In this document: piece after piece, positions 9,808 to 17,529 of the stretch
How positions within the stretch are numbered: the stretch's first letter is position 1
Layout: every line of letters begins with the position of its first letter
DNA from: a virus
DNA: 32,248 bases
Direction: 5' to 3' (one strand)
Virus record (IMG/VR): IMGVR_UViG_3300032213_000983
Span: 1-32,248 of that record
The notes under the pieces: generated by a model
The model's database searches: none
What the model was told of the DNA's origin: nothing
Seen by the model: the letters and a program-made list of their open reading frames with translations, nothing else
Translations under genes and position numbers: made by a program

Positions 9808-9850
9808 TCCCGCCGGCGAGGTCGGGGAGGGAGACCTACAGCCGGCGGGA
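9808..9850 (-). terminator. Hairpin terminator between convergent operons
   Basis: A perfect 10-bp inverted repeat (TCCCGCCGGC / GCCGGCGGGA) encloses a second 5-bp stem (AGGTC / GACCT, 9819-9823 and 9833-9837). Read on the - strand the stem is followed by a T-rich run (complement of AAAAAA at 9802-9807), giving a classical intrinsic terminator for the replication operon. On the + strand there is no T-run, but the hairpin lies only 4 nt after the giant gene's stop, so it may also slow or protect late transcripts. Confidence 0.88.
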
Positions 9851-9896
9851 GGGGGGTGCAACATGGAAGGAGCAAACTTCCAGCTCCGCTATTATC

Positions 9897-10091
9897 TCAG
9901 AGTCTCCAGAGACGCAATCCCTTAATGGACTTATACGTCTCTCCTCGAACAAATACGGCCACCTCCAGACGCTGCGCCTCTTGGTAGACGTTGTCCTTAC
10001 CCGCTTGGGTATCCAAGCAGGGTATGAAGACTGAGTGCCCCTTCGGGAAGGTCACCCAGTCTATGTCGTAGAAGACACCCTCAATCTTCAT
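9897..10091 (-). CDS. Small conserved-looking phage protein, unknown
   Basis: A 64-residue protein beginning MKIEGVFYDIDW. Its ATG lies 11 nt inside the end of the primase-helicase gene, so it is the last gene of the replication operon, 46 nt before the terminator stem. It has alternating hydrophobic strands ('FYDIDWVTF', 'HSVFIPCL') and then a helix ('DNVYQEAQRLEV'), which suggests a small mixed alpha/beta fold. No membrane segment and no known motif. It may help the primase or DNA replication, by position only. Confidence 0.65.
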   Translation of the reverse strand: MKIEGVFYDIDWVTFPKGHSVFIPCLDTQAGKDNVYQEAQRLEVAVFVRGETYKSIKGLRLWRL

Positions 10092-12879
10092 TGGGCTTGG
10101 TGTATACCTCCAAGTCGAGCATATCCTCGTCCACCTTCAGGTACAGGCAGTGAACGGGGTCCACCGTAACATTGGTGCCCTTGGTCAGACGGTAGGTGTC
10201 GCTCTTCAGAAGGCGGCCCTTCTCCTTCAGCTTGCGCGTCGTCTCCGCGTAGCTGATCTGGAACCGCACACAATATTCCTTAAACTGCTTGACCGAGACG
10301 TACATCATCTTGGTGTTCGGCTCGATACGCACCAGCAGCTCACCCTTGGGTTCGCGCTTCGGAAGCGGCTTGGCCTTGCTGCGCGCATCGCCGTCGTCGA
10401 TGACCAAGATGTTCTGTATACTGCGATACAAGTAGTCGCCCAGAACCTGCTCGACGTCATCCAGTGGGGCTTCGGTCTCTCCGCGCATAATCTCAAGCCG
10501 CTGGCAGACCCACAGATAGATGCGTTTCAGGTCCCAAGTAATCAGACCACACTCTTTGGCGTAGATGGCCCCGACGAGGTTGGCAGCGATGGTGGCAGAC
10601 CAGAAGCGCTCACGGGGGAGCAGCTTCAACTCCCGGTCGATCTTGGCCTGTGTGCTCTCCAGTTTCGCCAGCACCTCTGGCAGCTTGGAGATGATGTGCC
10701 GCAGGAAGATAGGCCCAGCGTGGCCGTAGTTCTCCATCAATACCATGTCGAACATCTGCTTGCCGTACTCGGTGCCGACAGACTCAACGAGACCGATGGG
10801 GTACTCGATGAGGCGCATCAACTCACCTTCTGGAGCGCGCTTCAACACAGACAGCTTTTCCGCGAACGATGCGTTGGCCGTGGACACAGTGATGGTCTGC
10901 CATGTGGTGTTGTTCTCGCGCAGCTCGTTGGTGCCCGACACCATGCGCTCTTTGCCCTTGCCGTTAGACAGGCCGTAGAGCAGCTCGGAGTATTCCTCCG
11001 GCGACATGTTGGTCAGCTCGTCCATGGTTGCGGGCAGGTTGTTGAGGATACCCACCCAGAGCAGTCGCCCGTTAAGCGTGTCCTTCTGCGCCAGACGCAG
11101 GTTCTTGGGGTGTCCGTAGACGCTGTTGACCAAGTTAAGCACGGTCGACTTACCCGTACCAGAGCGTGGGTTGTACAAGTTGATGACCGCACCAGTCTGG
11201 TTGAGGAACTTCAGAAGCGGAGCGCCGAAGGCACTCAGCGCTGCGAACGCATGGGGCTCCATACCCGGCACGTTAAACATCGCCGCTGCTTCTTTCCACT
11301 TATCCAGCGTACCCACCGGACCAATGAACTTGGCCAACTTCTGCGTGACCTTTGACGGCGGCGAGTAGACATGCCCCGTCGCGGTAATCTCTTGGTCGCC
11401 AATGACGAACCGGCTGTTGTTTTCTACCCATCCAAATTGCTGTCTCATGATTTCTGCCTTATCCTTCTTTAGGCGCATATCCGCCGATGACATGATGTAG
11501 TCGTGTAGTATGTTGGCTTTCTTCCCCCGCAGGTAAGCACCCCCGTCCGCCATTATCTTGCGGAACTCGTCAAAGACCGAGACCTTCATCATGGGGAGCG
11601 TGAACTCCCGTATCCCGTCGTTAGGTAGGTGCAGGCGAATAAGCACGTGGTCTTTGTATCCCCCGTCAACGCGATCCGTGATGCGCTTCACCACATACAG
11701 GTCAAAGGGATAGACACAGATTGGGTCCGGTTGCTCTCCGGCTTCGTTCTTTTGTGGCATTACCCAGACACCGCCGCCTTCGCCACGGTAGTAGGGTGTG
11801 GGGTACTCAGGTATCTCGAACGTCCGGACCTCTCCTAGTATCTCCTCCACCTTGGTATTGTTGGCGGCCACCTTGGGGATTTTACCTAAGTCGCGCGGAC
11901 CGAAGATTTTGCCGAAGTGCTTACACCCTTCGCAGCGGTCCGGGCTTGTGGCCTTGTACCGGGTGCAGCTAGTCGCCTTCCGGATGGTGGCTACCTTCCT
12001 GTCCACCTCTTCCGGGTCGTAGTCGGGGTGGCCTTCCGACATCAGGTGAACCGCCGTGGAGGCATCCTCGCACAACGCCGCCACCGACAGAGCGTAGAAC
12101 CACTCGTTGTAGTCCACCGTCTCCCTATTAGTGTAGGCGTGAGCCAGTTGAGCGCAGCCATCACCGCTGGCGGTCCGCTTCATGATACGCTTGAAGCTGT
12201 AGCCCACCCCGTCCAGCATAGCCTGCTGCTGGGGCGGGGCCTTGAAGTTCGGATCGAAGATGGACTTAGCTGGCGCAGGGGGTGTTACCCCTAGCAGCGC
12301 ACAGAAGTCTTCGAAGTCGAGGGGGTCCCCGACATGCGCCACGGTTACAGAAGCCTGCCCGCCGCGCTTCAGGTTGAACGTGCCCGGTACGCGCAGGATG
12401 CGCGCCACCTCAAAGACCTTCTCGTCTACACGCAACCCTTGAGTGCGGCAGACCTCGCGCAGCCGGGAAGCCACTGGCTCCCATTGTGTGCGGCTAACTT
12501 CTTGGTTCAGCGCCCAGTAGACGTGCCAGCCATGGCCGGAGTCCACCAAGGTAGGGCGGGGCAGACCTACGGTCGTGCAGAAGTCCCGCAGCGCTTGAAG
12601 CCCCTGCCCTTGGTCGTCGTAGTCCTTGTTCGGACCGCAGTCGATGTCTAGCCAGAAAGCCTTGAGAGCTTGTACGTTTTCCTGAGTCCTGCTGGTTGGC
12701 TCTACGTATTTTGCTACACCGAAATATACATCCCTGCCTCCACGTAAATAAGTCTCGATTGCTGCGTCCGCCTCTTCGCGGGTCGGTACGAGCGTCTGCC
12801 GTACATACCCGTCCTTGATACCGACAATGGCGATATGGCCAGACGCGGGCTGGACGTGCTGTAGAAGGTCGAAGTCCAT
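10081..12879 (-). CDS. Primase-helicase fusion (AEP primase + AAA+/SF3-like helicase)
   Basis: A 932-residue protein. The N-terminal domain (about 1-200) is an archaeo-eukaryotic-type primase-polymerase. Metal-binding D78 and D80 lie in 'FWLDID', 'SGHGWHVYW' at 114-122 is the second motif, and 'ARILRVPGTFNLK' at about 159-171 is the third. A Cys cluster ('CTRYKATSPDRCEGC', about 300-320) probably binds zinc. The C-terminal helicase domain has Walker A 'NPRSGTGKST' (about 567-577) and Walker B 'ATMDELTN' (about 615-622), in the style of DUF927/SF3 helicases. It would prime and unwind DNA with the phage DNA polymerase and the SSB-like protein upstream. The start has only a weak GGTGAG ahead of it. 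A segment just after Walker B is duplicated in another gene (17798-17872). Confidence 0.88.
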   Translation of the reverse strand: MDFDLLQHVQPASGHIAIVGIKDGYVRQTLVPTREEADAAIETYLRGGRDVYFGVAKYVEPTSRTQENVQALKAFWLDIDCGPNKDYDDQGQGLQALRDFCTTVGLPRPTLVDSGHGWHVYWALNQEVSRTQWEPVASRLREVCRTQGLRVDEKVFEVARILRVPGTFNLKRGGQASVTVAHVGDPLDFEDFCALLGVTPPAPAKSIFDPNFKAPPQQQAMLDGVGYSFKRIMKRTASGDGCAQLAHAYTNRETVDYNEWFYALSVAALCEDASTAVHLMSEGHPDYDPEEVDRKVATIRKATSCTRYKATSPDRCEGCKHFGKIFGPRDLGKIPKVAANNTKVEEILGEVRTFEIPEYPTPYYRGEGGGVWVMPQKNEAGEQPDPICVYPFDLYVVKRITDRVDGGYKDHVLIRLHLPNDGIREFTLPMMKVSVFDEFRKIMADGGAYLRGKKANILHDYIMSSADMRLKKDKAEIMRQQFGWVENNSRFVIGDQEITATGHVYSPPSKVTQKLAKFIGPVGTLDKWKEAAAMFNVPGMEPHAFAALSAFGAPLLKFLNQTGAVINLYNPRSGTGKSTVLNLVNSVYGHPKNLRLAQKDTLNGRLLWVGILNNLPATMDELTNMSPEEYSELLYGLSNGKGKERMVSGTNELRENNTTWQTITVSTANASFAEKLSVLKRAPEGELMRLIEYPIGLVESVGTEYGKQMFDMVLMENYGHAGPIFLRHIISKLPEVLAKLESTQAKIDRELKLLPRERFWSATIAANLVGAIYAKECGLITWDLKRIYLWVCQRLEIMRGETEAPLDDVEQVLGDYLYRSIQNILVIDDGDARSKAKPLPKREPKGELLVRIEPNTKMMYVSVKQFKEYCVRFQISYAETTRKLKEKGRLLKSDTYRLTKGTNVTVDPVHCLYLKVDEDMLDLEVYTKPNED
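10946..11020 (-). repeat. 75-nt helicase segment shared with the HTH/DUF6378-like gene (copy A)
   Basis: This stretch of the primase-helicase gene encodes ELTNMSPEEY and the SNGKGKER motif, immediately after the Walker B acidic pair. By my count 63 of 75 bases match 17798-17872 with no gap, on the same strand and in the same reading frame. Here the residues are a natural part of the helicase core, so this is probably the donor copy. Confidence 0.85.
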
Positions 12880-12935
12880 AGGGCGTCACTCACCGCTGCG
12901 GGGAAAACCCGCCAGTTCTGCTCTCTTTGCGTGTG

Positions 12936-13163
12936 TTAGTCGAGACTGGCTAAAAACTTCTCTACCGCTTCCCGATGGGACTCGGCAGGGTCGTACGCGC
13001 CTACGAACCAGTTATAGATCGTTTGGCGCGTCACCCCTAGGGTCCCGGCGACTTCCGCCACCGGGACACGGCGATTGATGCAAGCTTTGCCCAACCGCAC
13101 TCCTAGACGGGACTGGTCCCCTTTCCAGATAGCCTCGGCTACTTCGATACTGTAGCCGCGCAT
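12936..13163 (-). CDS. Small HTH transcriptional regulator
   Basis: A 75-residue protein with a helix-turn-helix at about residues 22-60 ('VAEVAGTLGVTRQTIYNWF'), of the Cro/CI-like type in which a variable recognition helix follows 'GVTRQTI'. The ATG follows the upstream stop by 3 nt (TAAGCCATG), with GGGAGAG 6 nt before it, so it is coupled to the SSB-like gene. It sits directly ahead of the primase-helicase gene, with a 56-nt gap. It is a candidate repressor for the palindromic sites found further right, but nothing in the sequence proves the pairing. Confidence 0.8.
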   Translation of the reverse strand: MRGYSIEVAEAIWKGDQSRLGVRLGKACINRRVPVAEVAGTLGVTRQTIYNWFVGAYDPAESHREAVEKFLASLD

Positions 13164-13166
13164 GGC

Positions 13167-14120
13167 TTACTCTCCCTCGTCCTCACCATCGTCCAGCCAT
13201 GAAGCCATGGCCTGCTTCAGCTCGGGCTTGGCGGTAGTGGTGTCGGCCACGTTACGCTTAGGCGCAGGGCGCTTCACCGGGGCAGCAGGAGCTTCCTCCT
13301 CGTCCTCATCATCACCAAAGGGGTTACCAGCAGGTGCAGCGGGGACAGCCTTGGCTTCAATAACCTTCGGCTCGGCAGGAGCAGCGATGGCCTTAGTGGC
13401 ACCACCGGCTTCCACCACGGACAGGCCCACGTAACGCTTGGTCTCCGGGTCTTCCTGTGCAGCGTCCACAAAGCCAGCTTCCACCTCGGTCAGCAGACGG
13501 ACGGGAGTGAACTTCAACTTCATGGTGTCCGCGTCGAGGTCGTACATCACACGGGTGACGACAGTATCCACAGCTTCGCCGTTGGCCATCAAGAACTTCT
13601 TGTAGCTCTCGAACGGATGGACGTTGTCGGCACCCTTACCAAAGAGCGAAGCAGCCGGGATTTGCATCTGGTAGACTTCACCAGACGGGTCACCAACCAC
13701 CAGCACAGCGATGCGGCGCAGGTAGCGGCAGGCGCGGCCCTTACCGTTCTCACCAGAGCCTTCGACGTTCTTGGGGCAAGCGGCGCAGGAGGAAGCAGGC
13801 TTACCAGCGGCCTTGGCATCCGGAGCCTTGCCGTCATTCGACCAGCAGTCAGGCAGCGTAGCCTGCGCGTTGGGGTCATACTTGGAGGCGTAGAACTGGC
13901 GCGACGGGTCAGCCAGCAGGTCAACGACGATGACGTCCAACTGGTGCGGGACTGCCTTACCAATCTGCTCACCACCCACGATACGCTTGAAGGTGCCGTT
14001 GGTGTTCAGCGCGATGCGGCGCAGGCTACCGCCGTTGCTACCCATCTTGTCCAGCAGCTTAGACTGGCGGCGGACGGTGGGCAGGTTGGACGGGTCTTGA
14101 AAAATAGTCAGGTTGCTCAT
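13167..14120 (-). CDS. Putative single-stranded DNA-binding protein
   Basis: A 317-residue protein. The N-terminal two-thirds are mixed strand/helix with a Cys group ('SSCAACPKN' near 110-118 and a further Cys near 130) that could bind zinc. Residues about 245-305 are a low-complexity Ala/Pro/Lys/Glu linker. The C-terminus is very acidic (SWLDDGEDEGE), the hallmark of SSB-type proteins that recruit partners through their tail. It lies between a Gam/Gp157-like protein and the HTH and primase-helicase genes, where phage SSB genes are often found. No OB-fold can be proven by eye. It could also be another replication scaffold. Confidence 0.6.
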   Translation of the reverse strand: MSNLTIFQDPSNLPTVRRQSKLLDKMGSNGGSLRRIALNTNGTFKRIVGGEQIGKAVPHQLDVIVVDLLADPSRQFYASKYDPNAQATLPDCWSNDGKAPDAKAAGKPASSCAACPKNVEGSGENGKGRACRYLRRIAVLVVGDPSGEVYQMQIPAASLFGKGADNVHPFESYKKFLMANGEAVDTVVTRVMYDLDADTMKLKFTPVRLLTEVEAGFVDAAQEDPETKRYVGLSVVEAGGATKAIAAPAEPKVIEAKAVPAAPAGNPFGDDEDEEEAPAAPVKRPAPKRNVADTTTAKPELKQAMASWLDDGEDEGE

Positions 14121-14122
14121 GG

Positions 14123-14533
14123 TTATTCGCCCTTTTTGGTGGGTTTGCGGACTTGGATTACGAACTTGCGGTCGAGCTGAAGGCCCGCCGGCATCAGGTC
14201 TGGGTTCTCGTCCAGCACCTGCTGCATGTTCCCGTTATGGATACGCTTTTCGAGGATAAACGGGATGTTATTCTCGACCACGAAGTTGTACATAGACTCC
14301 CAATCGTTAGTCCAGTAGCGGGTCTGAACGCGACGGGACACAGTCCCCATCGGGGTCTTAACGCTATCCAGATTGTGCGCGTTGCAGAACTCCAAGATAG
14401 CGGCGGAGATAACCTCAAGGCTTTTCTCCAGCTTCTCCATCTGCAACTCGAAATCTTCTTTACGCTTGGCGATGGCGTCACGCACCTTTCGGTACGCCTC
14501 CACCATCTCTTCGATACTCACTGAGTCCGACAT
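14123..14533 (-). CDS. Gam / Gp157-like recombination-associated protein
   Basis: A 136-residue protein. Residues about 7-48 form a long charged helix ('AYRKVRDAIAKRKEDFELQ') of coiled-coil character. A 'LDSVKTPMGTVSRR' motif follows, and a compact C-terminal part contains 'FILEKRIHNGNM'. This plan, coiled coil then a 'V.TP.G.v..r' strand pair, is typical of phage Gam (host-nuclease inhibitor) and siphovirus Gp157-like proteins, which bind DNA ends. The start has a strong AAGGAGCAAACC leader. It precedes the SSB-like gene by 2 nt and may start a transcript from the candidate promoter at 14563-14591. The exact family is uncertain. Confidence 0.55.
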   Translation of the reverse strand: MSDSVSIEEMVEAYRKVRDAIAKRKEDFELQMEKLEKSLEVISAAILEFCNAHNLDSVKTPMGTVSRRVQTRYWTNDWESMYNFVVENNIPFILEKRIHNGNMQQVLDENPDLMPAGLQLDRKFVIQVRKPTKKGE

Positions 14534-14562
14534 GGTTTGCTCCTTCGGTTGCCGGGGTTGCT

Positions 14563-14591
14563 TATGTAGCGGCAGTCTTAGACCGTGTCAA
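14563..14591 (-). promoter_or_regulatory. Candidate sigma70-type promoter for the Gam/SSB/primase segment
   Basis: On the - strand a perfect TTGACA (complement of 14586-14591) is followed after 17 nt by TACATA (complement of 14563-14568), a weak -10 matching 3 of 6 positions. The -35 lies in the last codons of the helicase gene, and the predicted start site would be about 20 nt before the ribosome-binding leader of the 14533 gene. A perfect -35 with ideal spacing makes it worth listing; the poor -10 keeps confidence low. Confidence 0.35.
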
Positions 14592-16119
14592 GTATATTTC
14601 TATACAGGTCGATCAGCCGCTCGTGGTTTTCGATGTTGCCCTGAAGCATCTTGTACAGGCGGGACTCCACCTCGCTGCCCCGGATGTGCATGATCGTCAT
14701 GGCGTTCTTCTGGCCGGGACGGTTGATGCGGGCGTTGGCTTGGAGGTAGGTCTCCACCGATGTTACAGGTGCGTACCAGATGATTGTGTCTGCTGCCGTA
14801 AGGGTAAGGCCGTGGCTGGCGGCCTGCGGCTGGATAACCAGCACCTTCGGGTCGGGGTCGTTCTGGAACTTGGTGACGATATCGCTGCGGCGGTTGACCG
14901 GCACCTTACCACTAATGATAGCGCAGCTGATGCCTTCCTTCTCCAGTCTGGCTACCAGTATGTTGATGGTGTGGGTGAAGGGTACGAAGACCAGCACCTT
15001 ATTGGACGTCTCGTTGATAATCTCCAGCACCGCCGTGATACGGTTGGAGACGTCGAACTCCAGCACTTGCCCATCGTCCGTGTAGACCGCGCCTCCGCTG
15101 ATCTGGAGTAGCTTGTTCACCCGTCCGGCGGCGTTGACGGCGCTGACCTCTTCACCCGCTGCCTCGATGAGCAGCTGACTCTTGAGTTGGTTGTAGTACT
15201 TCTTCTGCTGGGGAGTCATCTCCACCTCCCGCTCGACGTGGACAACGTCTGGTAGGTCGAGGCAGTCCTTCTTCTCGAACCGTATCGCCGGCTGAAGCAT
15301 CTCATGCACGACCGCGTTTGCGTGGGGCTTGGGTGCCCACTTGAACTTGCTGACCGACATCATCACGCTGTCGCGGAAAGGCCCAAAATATTTCGGGCAC
15401 TTGGGTGTCTCCAATAGCCGCGCCAGACCGTACGCGTCCAGTGGTGATTGTGCTGCTGGCGTACCCGTAAGCATCCAGATGCGGGGGCTAGTATTTTTCA
15501 CGATCCTGTTCAGGATTTTCCAGCGGTTGGTTTGGGCGTTCTTGTATGCCGACGCCTCGTCCACGACGATGAGGTCGAACCCCCCAGCCATGATTGCGTC
15601 TAGCGCGGTTGCCACACCATCGAAGTTGATGACGACAATATCTGCCCCAGCTTGGATAACCTTCTCGCGCTGCTTAGCGCTACCGTGTGCCACGCTACAC
15701 GACCGGTGCATGGCAAACTTAAAGACGTCCTGCTGCCACGCCGACTTCATGATGGACAGCGGGCACAGCACAAGGACGCGCTTCACAAGCCCCTTCTTCA
15801 TCAGGTAGTCAGCGGCCCAGATAACGCTGGCGGTCTTACCCGTACCTTGCTCGTTGAAACAGAATGCCCGCTCGCGCAGCGACAAGAACGAAGACGTAAC
15901 CTTCTGGTGGTCGAAGGGGGTGTAGCGCCCGGTCCACTTATAGTCGCGCAGGATGGGCGACGGAGCATCTATCCCCAGCTTCACCAAGGCTTCCGCTTCC
16001 TTGTGTCCCCAGTTCACCAACACCCCTTCGCTGGTGTTGGCGCTCTTCTTGATCTGGCTGGTGACCACAGACGGGTCGTCGACGCTGACGAGCAGCGCCT
16101 TGTCTTCAATAATCTGCAC
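14578..16119 (-). CDS. SNF2-type DNA helicase/ATPase
   Basis: A 513-residue superfamily 2 protein of the SNF2-like class. A 'TPFDHQ' Q-motif-like element lies at 67-72, Walker A 'QGTGKT' at 91-96, motif II 'DEAS' at 187-190, motif III 'LTGTPAAQSPLDAYGL' near 217 and motif VI 'ANARINRPGQK' near 470. It is a dsDNA-translocating ATPase, common in phages with family A polymerases, and probably remodels or unwinds DNA at forks or recombination intermediates. It starts at GTG with AGGAGCAAACTA directly upstream. It is shorter than cellular SNF2 proteins and has no accessory domain. Confidence 0.9.
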   Translation of the reverse strand: MQIIEDKALLVSVDDPSVVTSQIKKSANTSEGVLVNWGHKEAEALVKLGIDAPSPILRDYKWTGRYTPFDHQKVTSSFLSLRERAFCFNEQGTGKTASVIWAADYLMKKGLVKRVLVLCPLSIMKSAWQQDVFKFAMHRSCSVAHGSAKQREKVIQAGADIVVINFDGVATALDAIMAGGFDLIVVDEASAYKNAQTNRWKILNRIVKNTSPRIWMLTGTPAAQSPLDAYGLARLLETPKCPKYFGPFRDSVMMSVSKFKWAPKPHANAVVHEMLQPAIRFEKKDCLDLPDVVHVEREVEMTPQQKKYYNQLKSQLLIEAAGEEVSAVNAAGRVNKLLQISGGAVYTDDGQVLEFDVSNRITAVLEIINETSNKVLVFVPFTHTINILVARLEKEGISCAIISGKVPVNRRSDIVTKFQNDPDPKVLVIQPQAASHGLTLTAADTIIWYAPVTSVETYLQANARINRPGQKNAMTIMHIRGSEVESRLYKMLQGNIENHERLIDLYRNILDTV

Positions 16120-16137
16120 TAGTTTGCTCCTAGCTTG

Positions 16138-16422
16138 TTACTTCGAGCGCTTACGCTCTCGTGCGCTAACCTCCGACACGAGGTTGCCCTTGCTGTCCCG
16201 CTTGAACGAGCGGTTCTTAGACTTCGGCTCGGCCCGCAGACCATCACCGTTGGTGCCACCCTTATCAAACGCGCGGACGTGGGCCACGTCCATACCATCG
16301 CCCTTCTTAACCTTGCCGGTCTTCATGAGCTTGGCTCGGGCAGCGTTACGCTTGGCCCGGTTCTTCTTCTGTACCGGGGTGCCTTGGTACTTCTCGTACT
16401 CCGCCTTGTAATCCCTAGCCAT
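16138..16422 (-). CDS. HNH-like small basic phage protein
   Basis: A 94-residue protein, strongly basic throughout. A possible reduced HNH-type core spans D45-x2-H48 ('DVAH'), 'DKGGTN' at 53-58 and 'KSKNRS' at 67-72, which would supply the His and Asn of an HNH metal finger. There are no zinc Cys pairs. Small proteins of this kind occur in many podoviruses next to nuclease and helicase genes. It may be a nicking nuclease or a DNA-binding relic. Its ATG overlaps the upstream stop as ATGGCTAG (8 nt). Confidence 0.55.
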   Translation of the reverse strand: MARDYKAEYEKYQGTPVQKKNRAKRNAARAKLMKTGKVKKGDGMDVAHVRAFDKGGTNGDGLRAEPKSKNRSFKRDSKGNLVSEVSARERKRSK

Positions 16423-16618
16423 CCTCTACCTCCTTCGTCTCGAAGTACGGGGCCAGCAGTGTGACGACTCGGCCCGTCGCTAACGACTTACCTTCTACCA
16501 CATCCGGCCACGCTTGGCTCGGCCCAACTATATGGTAAAGGTAGTAGAGGTAGCCGTGCTTGTTAGCCCTACGCTGGTGGTAGTCATCAAGCTCCGGCTT
16601 CAGGCTAAGCAGTTGCAT
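16415..16618 (-). CDS. Small unknown protein coupled to the Cas4-like gene
   Basis: The 67-residue reading from ATG 16618 is preferred to a longer frame starting at 16672. This ATG overlaps the upstream stop as TGATG and has GGAGG 5 nt ahead. The product has an 'LDDYHQRRANKHGYLYYLYHIVG' type segment rich in Tyr and His, then an acidic end. No known motif. It is conserved-looking in composition and tightly coupled on both sides, so it is probably real and linked to DNA processing by context only. Confidence 0.6.
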   Translation of the reverse strand: MQLLSLKPELDDYHQRRANKHGYLYYLYHIVGPSQAWPDVVEGKSLATGRVVTLLAPYFETKEVEDG

Positions 16619-17280
16619 CAGCGCCTCCGTGGTCGCCAGTGTTCGCACGTCTCGACCGGACACCAACCGCACAGCCCGCTAGGGTTGGCGTTCCACACGC
16701 CGTTTTCCTTAGCCGCCTCCAGCCGGTCCAGCTGGTCGTCGAACACACCCATGTATGTGGGCAGGTGCTGCCTGTGATGAATCTTCCTCGGCATCTCCTG
16801 ACTGACAACGTACAGCAACGCGGAGTTGATGGTTTCCACGTTGGGGAAGTGGACGAACACGGCACCCGCCAGCAGGTCCAGCTGCTTCATGTCCGCATAC
16901 TTAGCGTTCTTGCCGGTCTTGTAGTCCACCAGCCATGCCTTGCTGCCGTTCACGATGAGCAAGTCAGCGATGCCCCGATACCAGACGTCCTTGTCAAAAA
17001 AGCCTCGCGGCTCCAACGCCTTAGACACGCCGATCTTGATTTCGGCGTACTTGGTACCTTGCTTCTTCGCCAGCGGCTCCACGATGGGGCGCATGAAAGC
17101 AAACTTCTCGGGGATGGGTGTGCCGTTCGTAACGAACAACTCAGCAGCTTCGTGGACAGCGGTCCCGTAGTCAGCAGCTTCCCCCGGCTCGTCCTTGACG
17201 TCCTTGACCACCTTCAGGTGGAAGTACTTCTTCGGGCATTGATCGAAGGTTTTGATAGCTGAGTAGGACCAAGCAGTCAT
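16618..17280 (-). CDS. Cas4/RecB-like PD-(D/E)XK nuclease with Fe-S cysteines
   Basis: A 220-residue RecB/Cas4-family exonuclease. Active-site elements are G39-x3-H43 ('GTAVHEAAE'), D106 ('RGIADLL'), D119-x-K121 ('WLVDYKTGK') and Q133 of the following QxxxY-like helix. Four cysteines, C15 near the N-terminus and C204, C207 and C212 at the C-terminus, have the spacing of the 4Fe-4S staple in Cas4/AddB-type nucleases. It probably degrades DNA 5'->3' in replication or recombination. There are no cas genes nearby, so a CRISPR role is not implied. The ATG and the next gene's stop share a base (TGATG). Confidence 0.9.
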   Translation of the reverse strand: MTAWSYSAIKTFDQCPKKYFHLKVVKDVKDEPGEAADYGTAVHEAAELFVTNGTPIPEKFAFMRPIVEPLAKKQGTKYAEIKIGVSKALEPRGFFDKDVWYRGIADLLIVNGSKAWLVDYKTGKNAKYADMKQLDLLAGAVFVHFPNVETINSALLYVVSQEMPRKIHHRQHLPTYMGVFDDQLDRLEAAKENGVWNANPSGLCGWCPVETCEHWRPRRR

Positions 17281-17486
17281 CAGGTTGTGAGCTCCCGCGC
17301 TAAGCGCTTTATGTTTGCCAGTAGGTTAGCGTTAGCATGTTGAGAGCCTTCTGTCTTCTTACCATGGGGGTATACCCCCGCCAGCCGCCCGCCCAGTCGC
17401 ACCTTGTAGTGCTTGGAGCCGGTCTCGACTTCCCACGGTATCCCCGTAGCGTTAAGCGCCTGCTTCACTTTTACGTCTAGTTTCAT
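17280..17486 (-). CDS. Small HicA-like-fold protein, unknown role
   Basis: ATG 17486 is chosen because GGAGG lies 4 nt upstream; an upstream extension to 17558 would overlap the previous gene and is low-complexity. The 68-residue product reads strand-strand-helix: 'ATGIPWEVETGSKHYKVRLGG', then 'LAGVYPHGKK' and a C-terminal 'ANLLANIKRLARELTT' helix. This resembles the small dsRNA-binding-like fold of HicA toxins (their G-S-H-x-K region and C-terminal helix). There is no HicB partner next to it, so a toxin-antitoxin role is not supported. A host-mRNA or nucleic-acid-binding role is possible. Confidence 0.55.
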   Translation of the reverse strand: MKLDVKVKQALNATGIPWEVETGSKHYKVRLGGRLAGVYPHGKKTEGSQHANANLLANIKRLARELTT

Positions 17487-17529
17487 AACACCTCCGGTGT
17501 GGGGGCGACCGAAGCCGCCCCCATCCGCA

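Noticed and set aside
10150-11355. A 401-codon + strand frame opposite the primase-helicase
   Set aside because: The helicase motifs on the other strand are unambiguous; this frame has no motif or leader.
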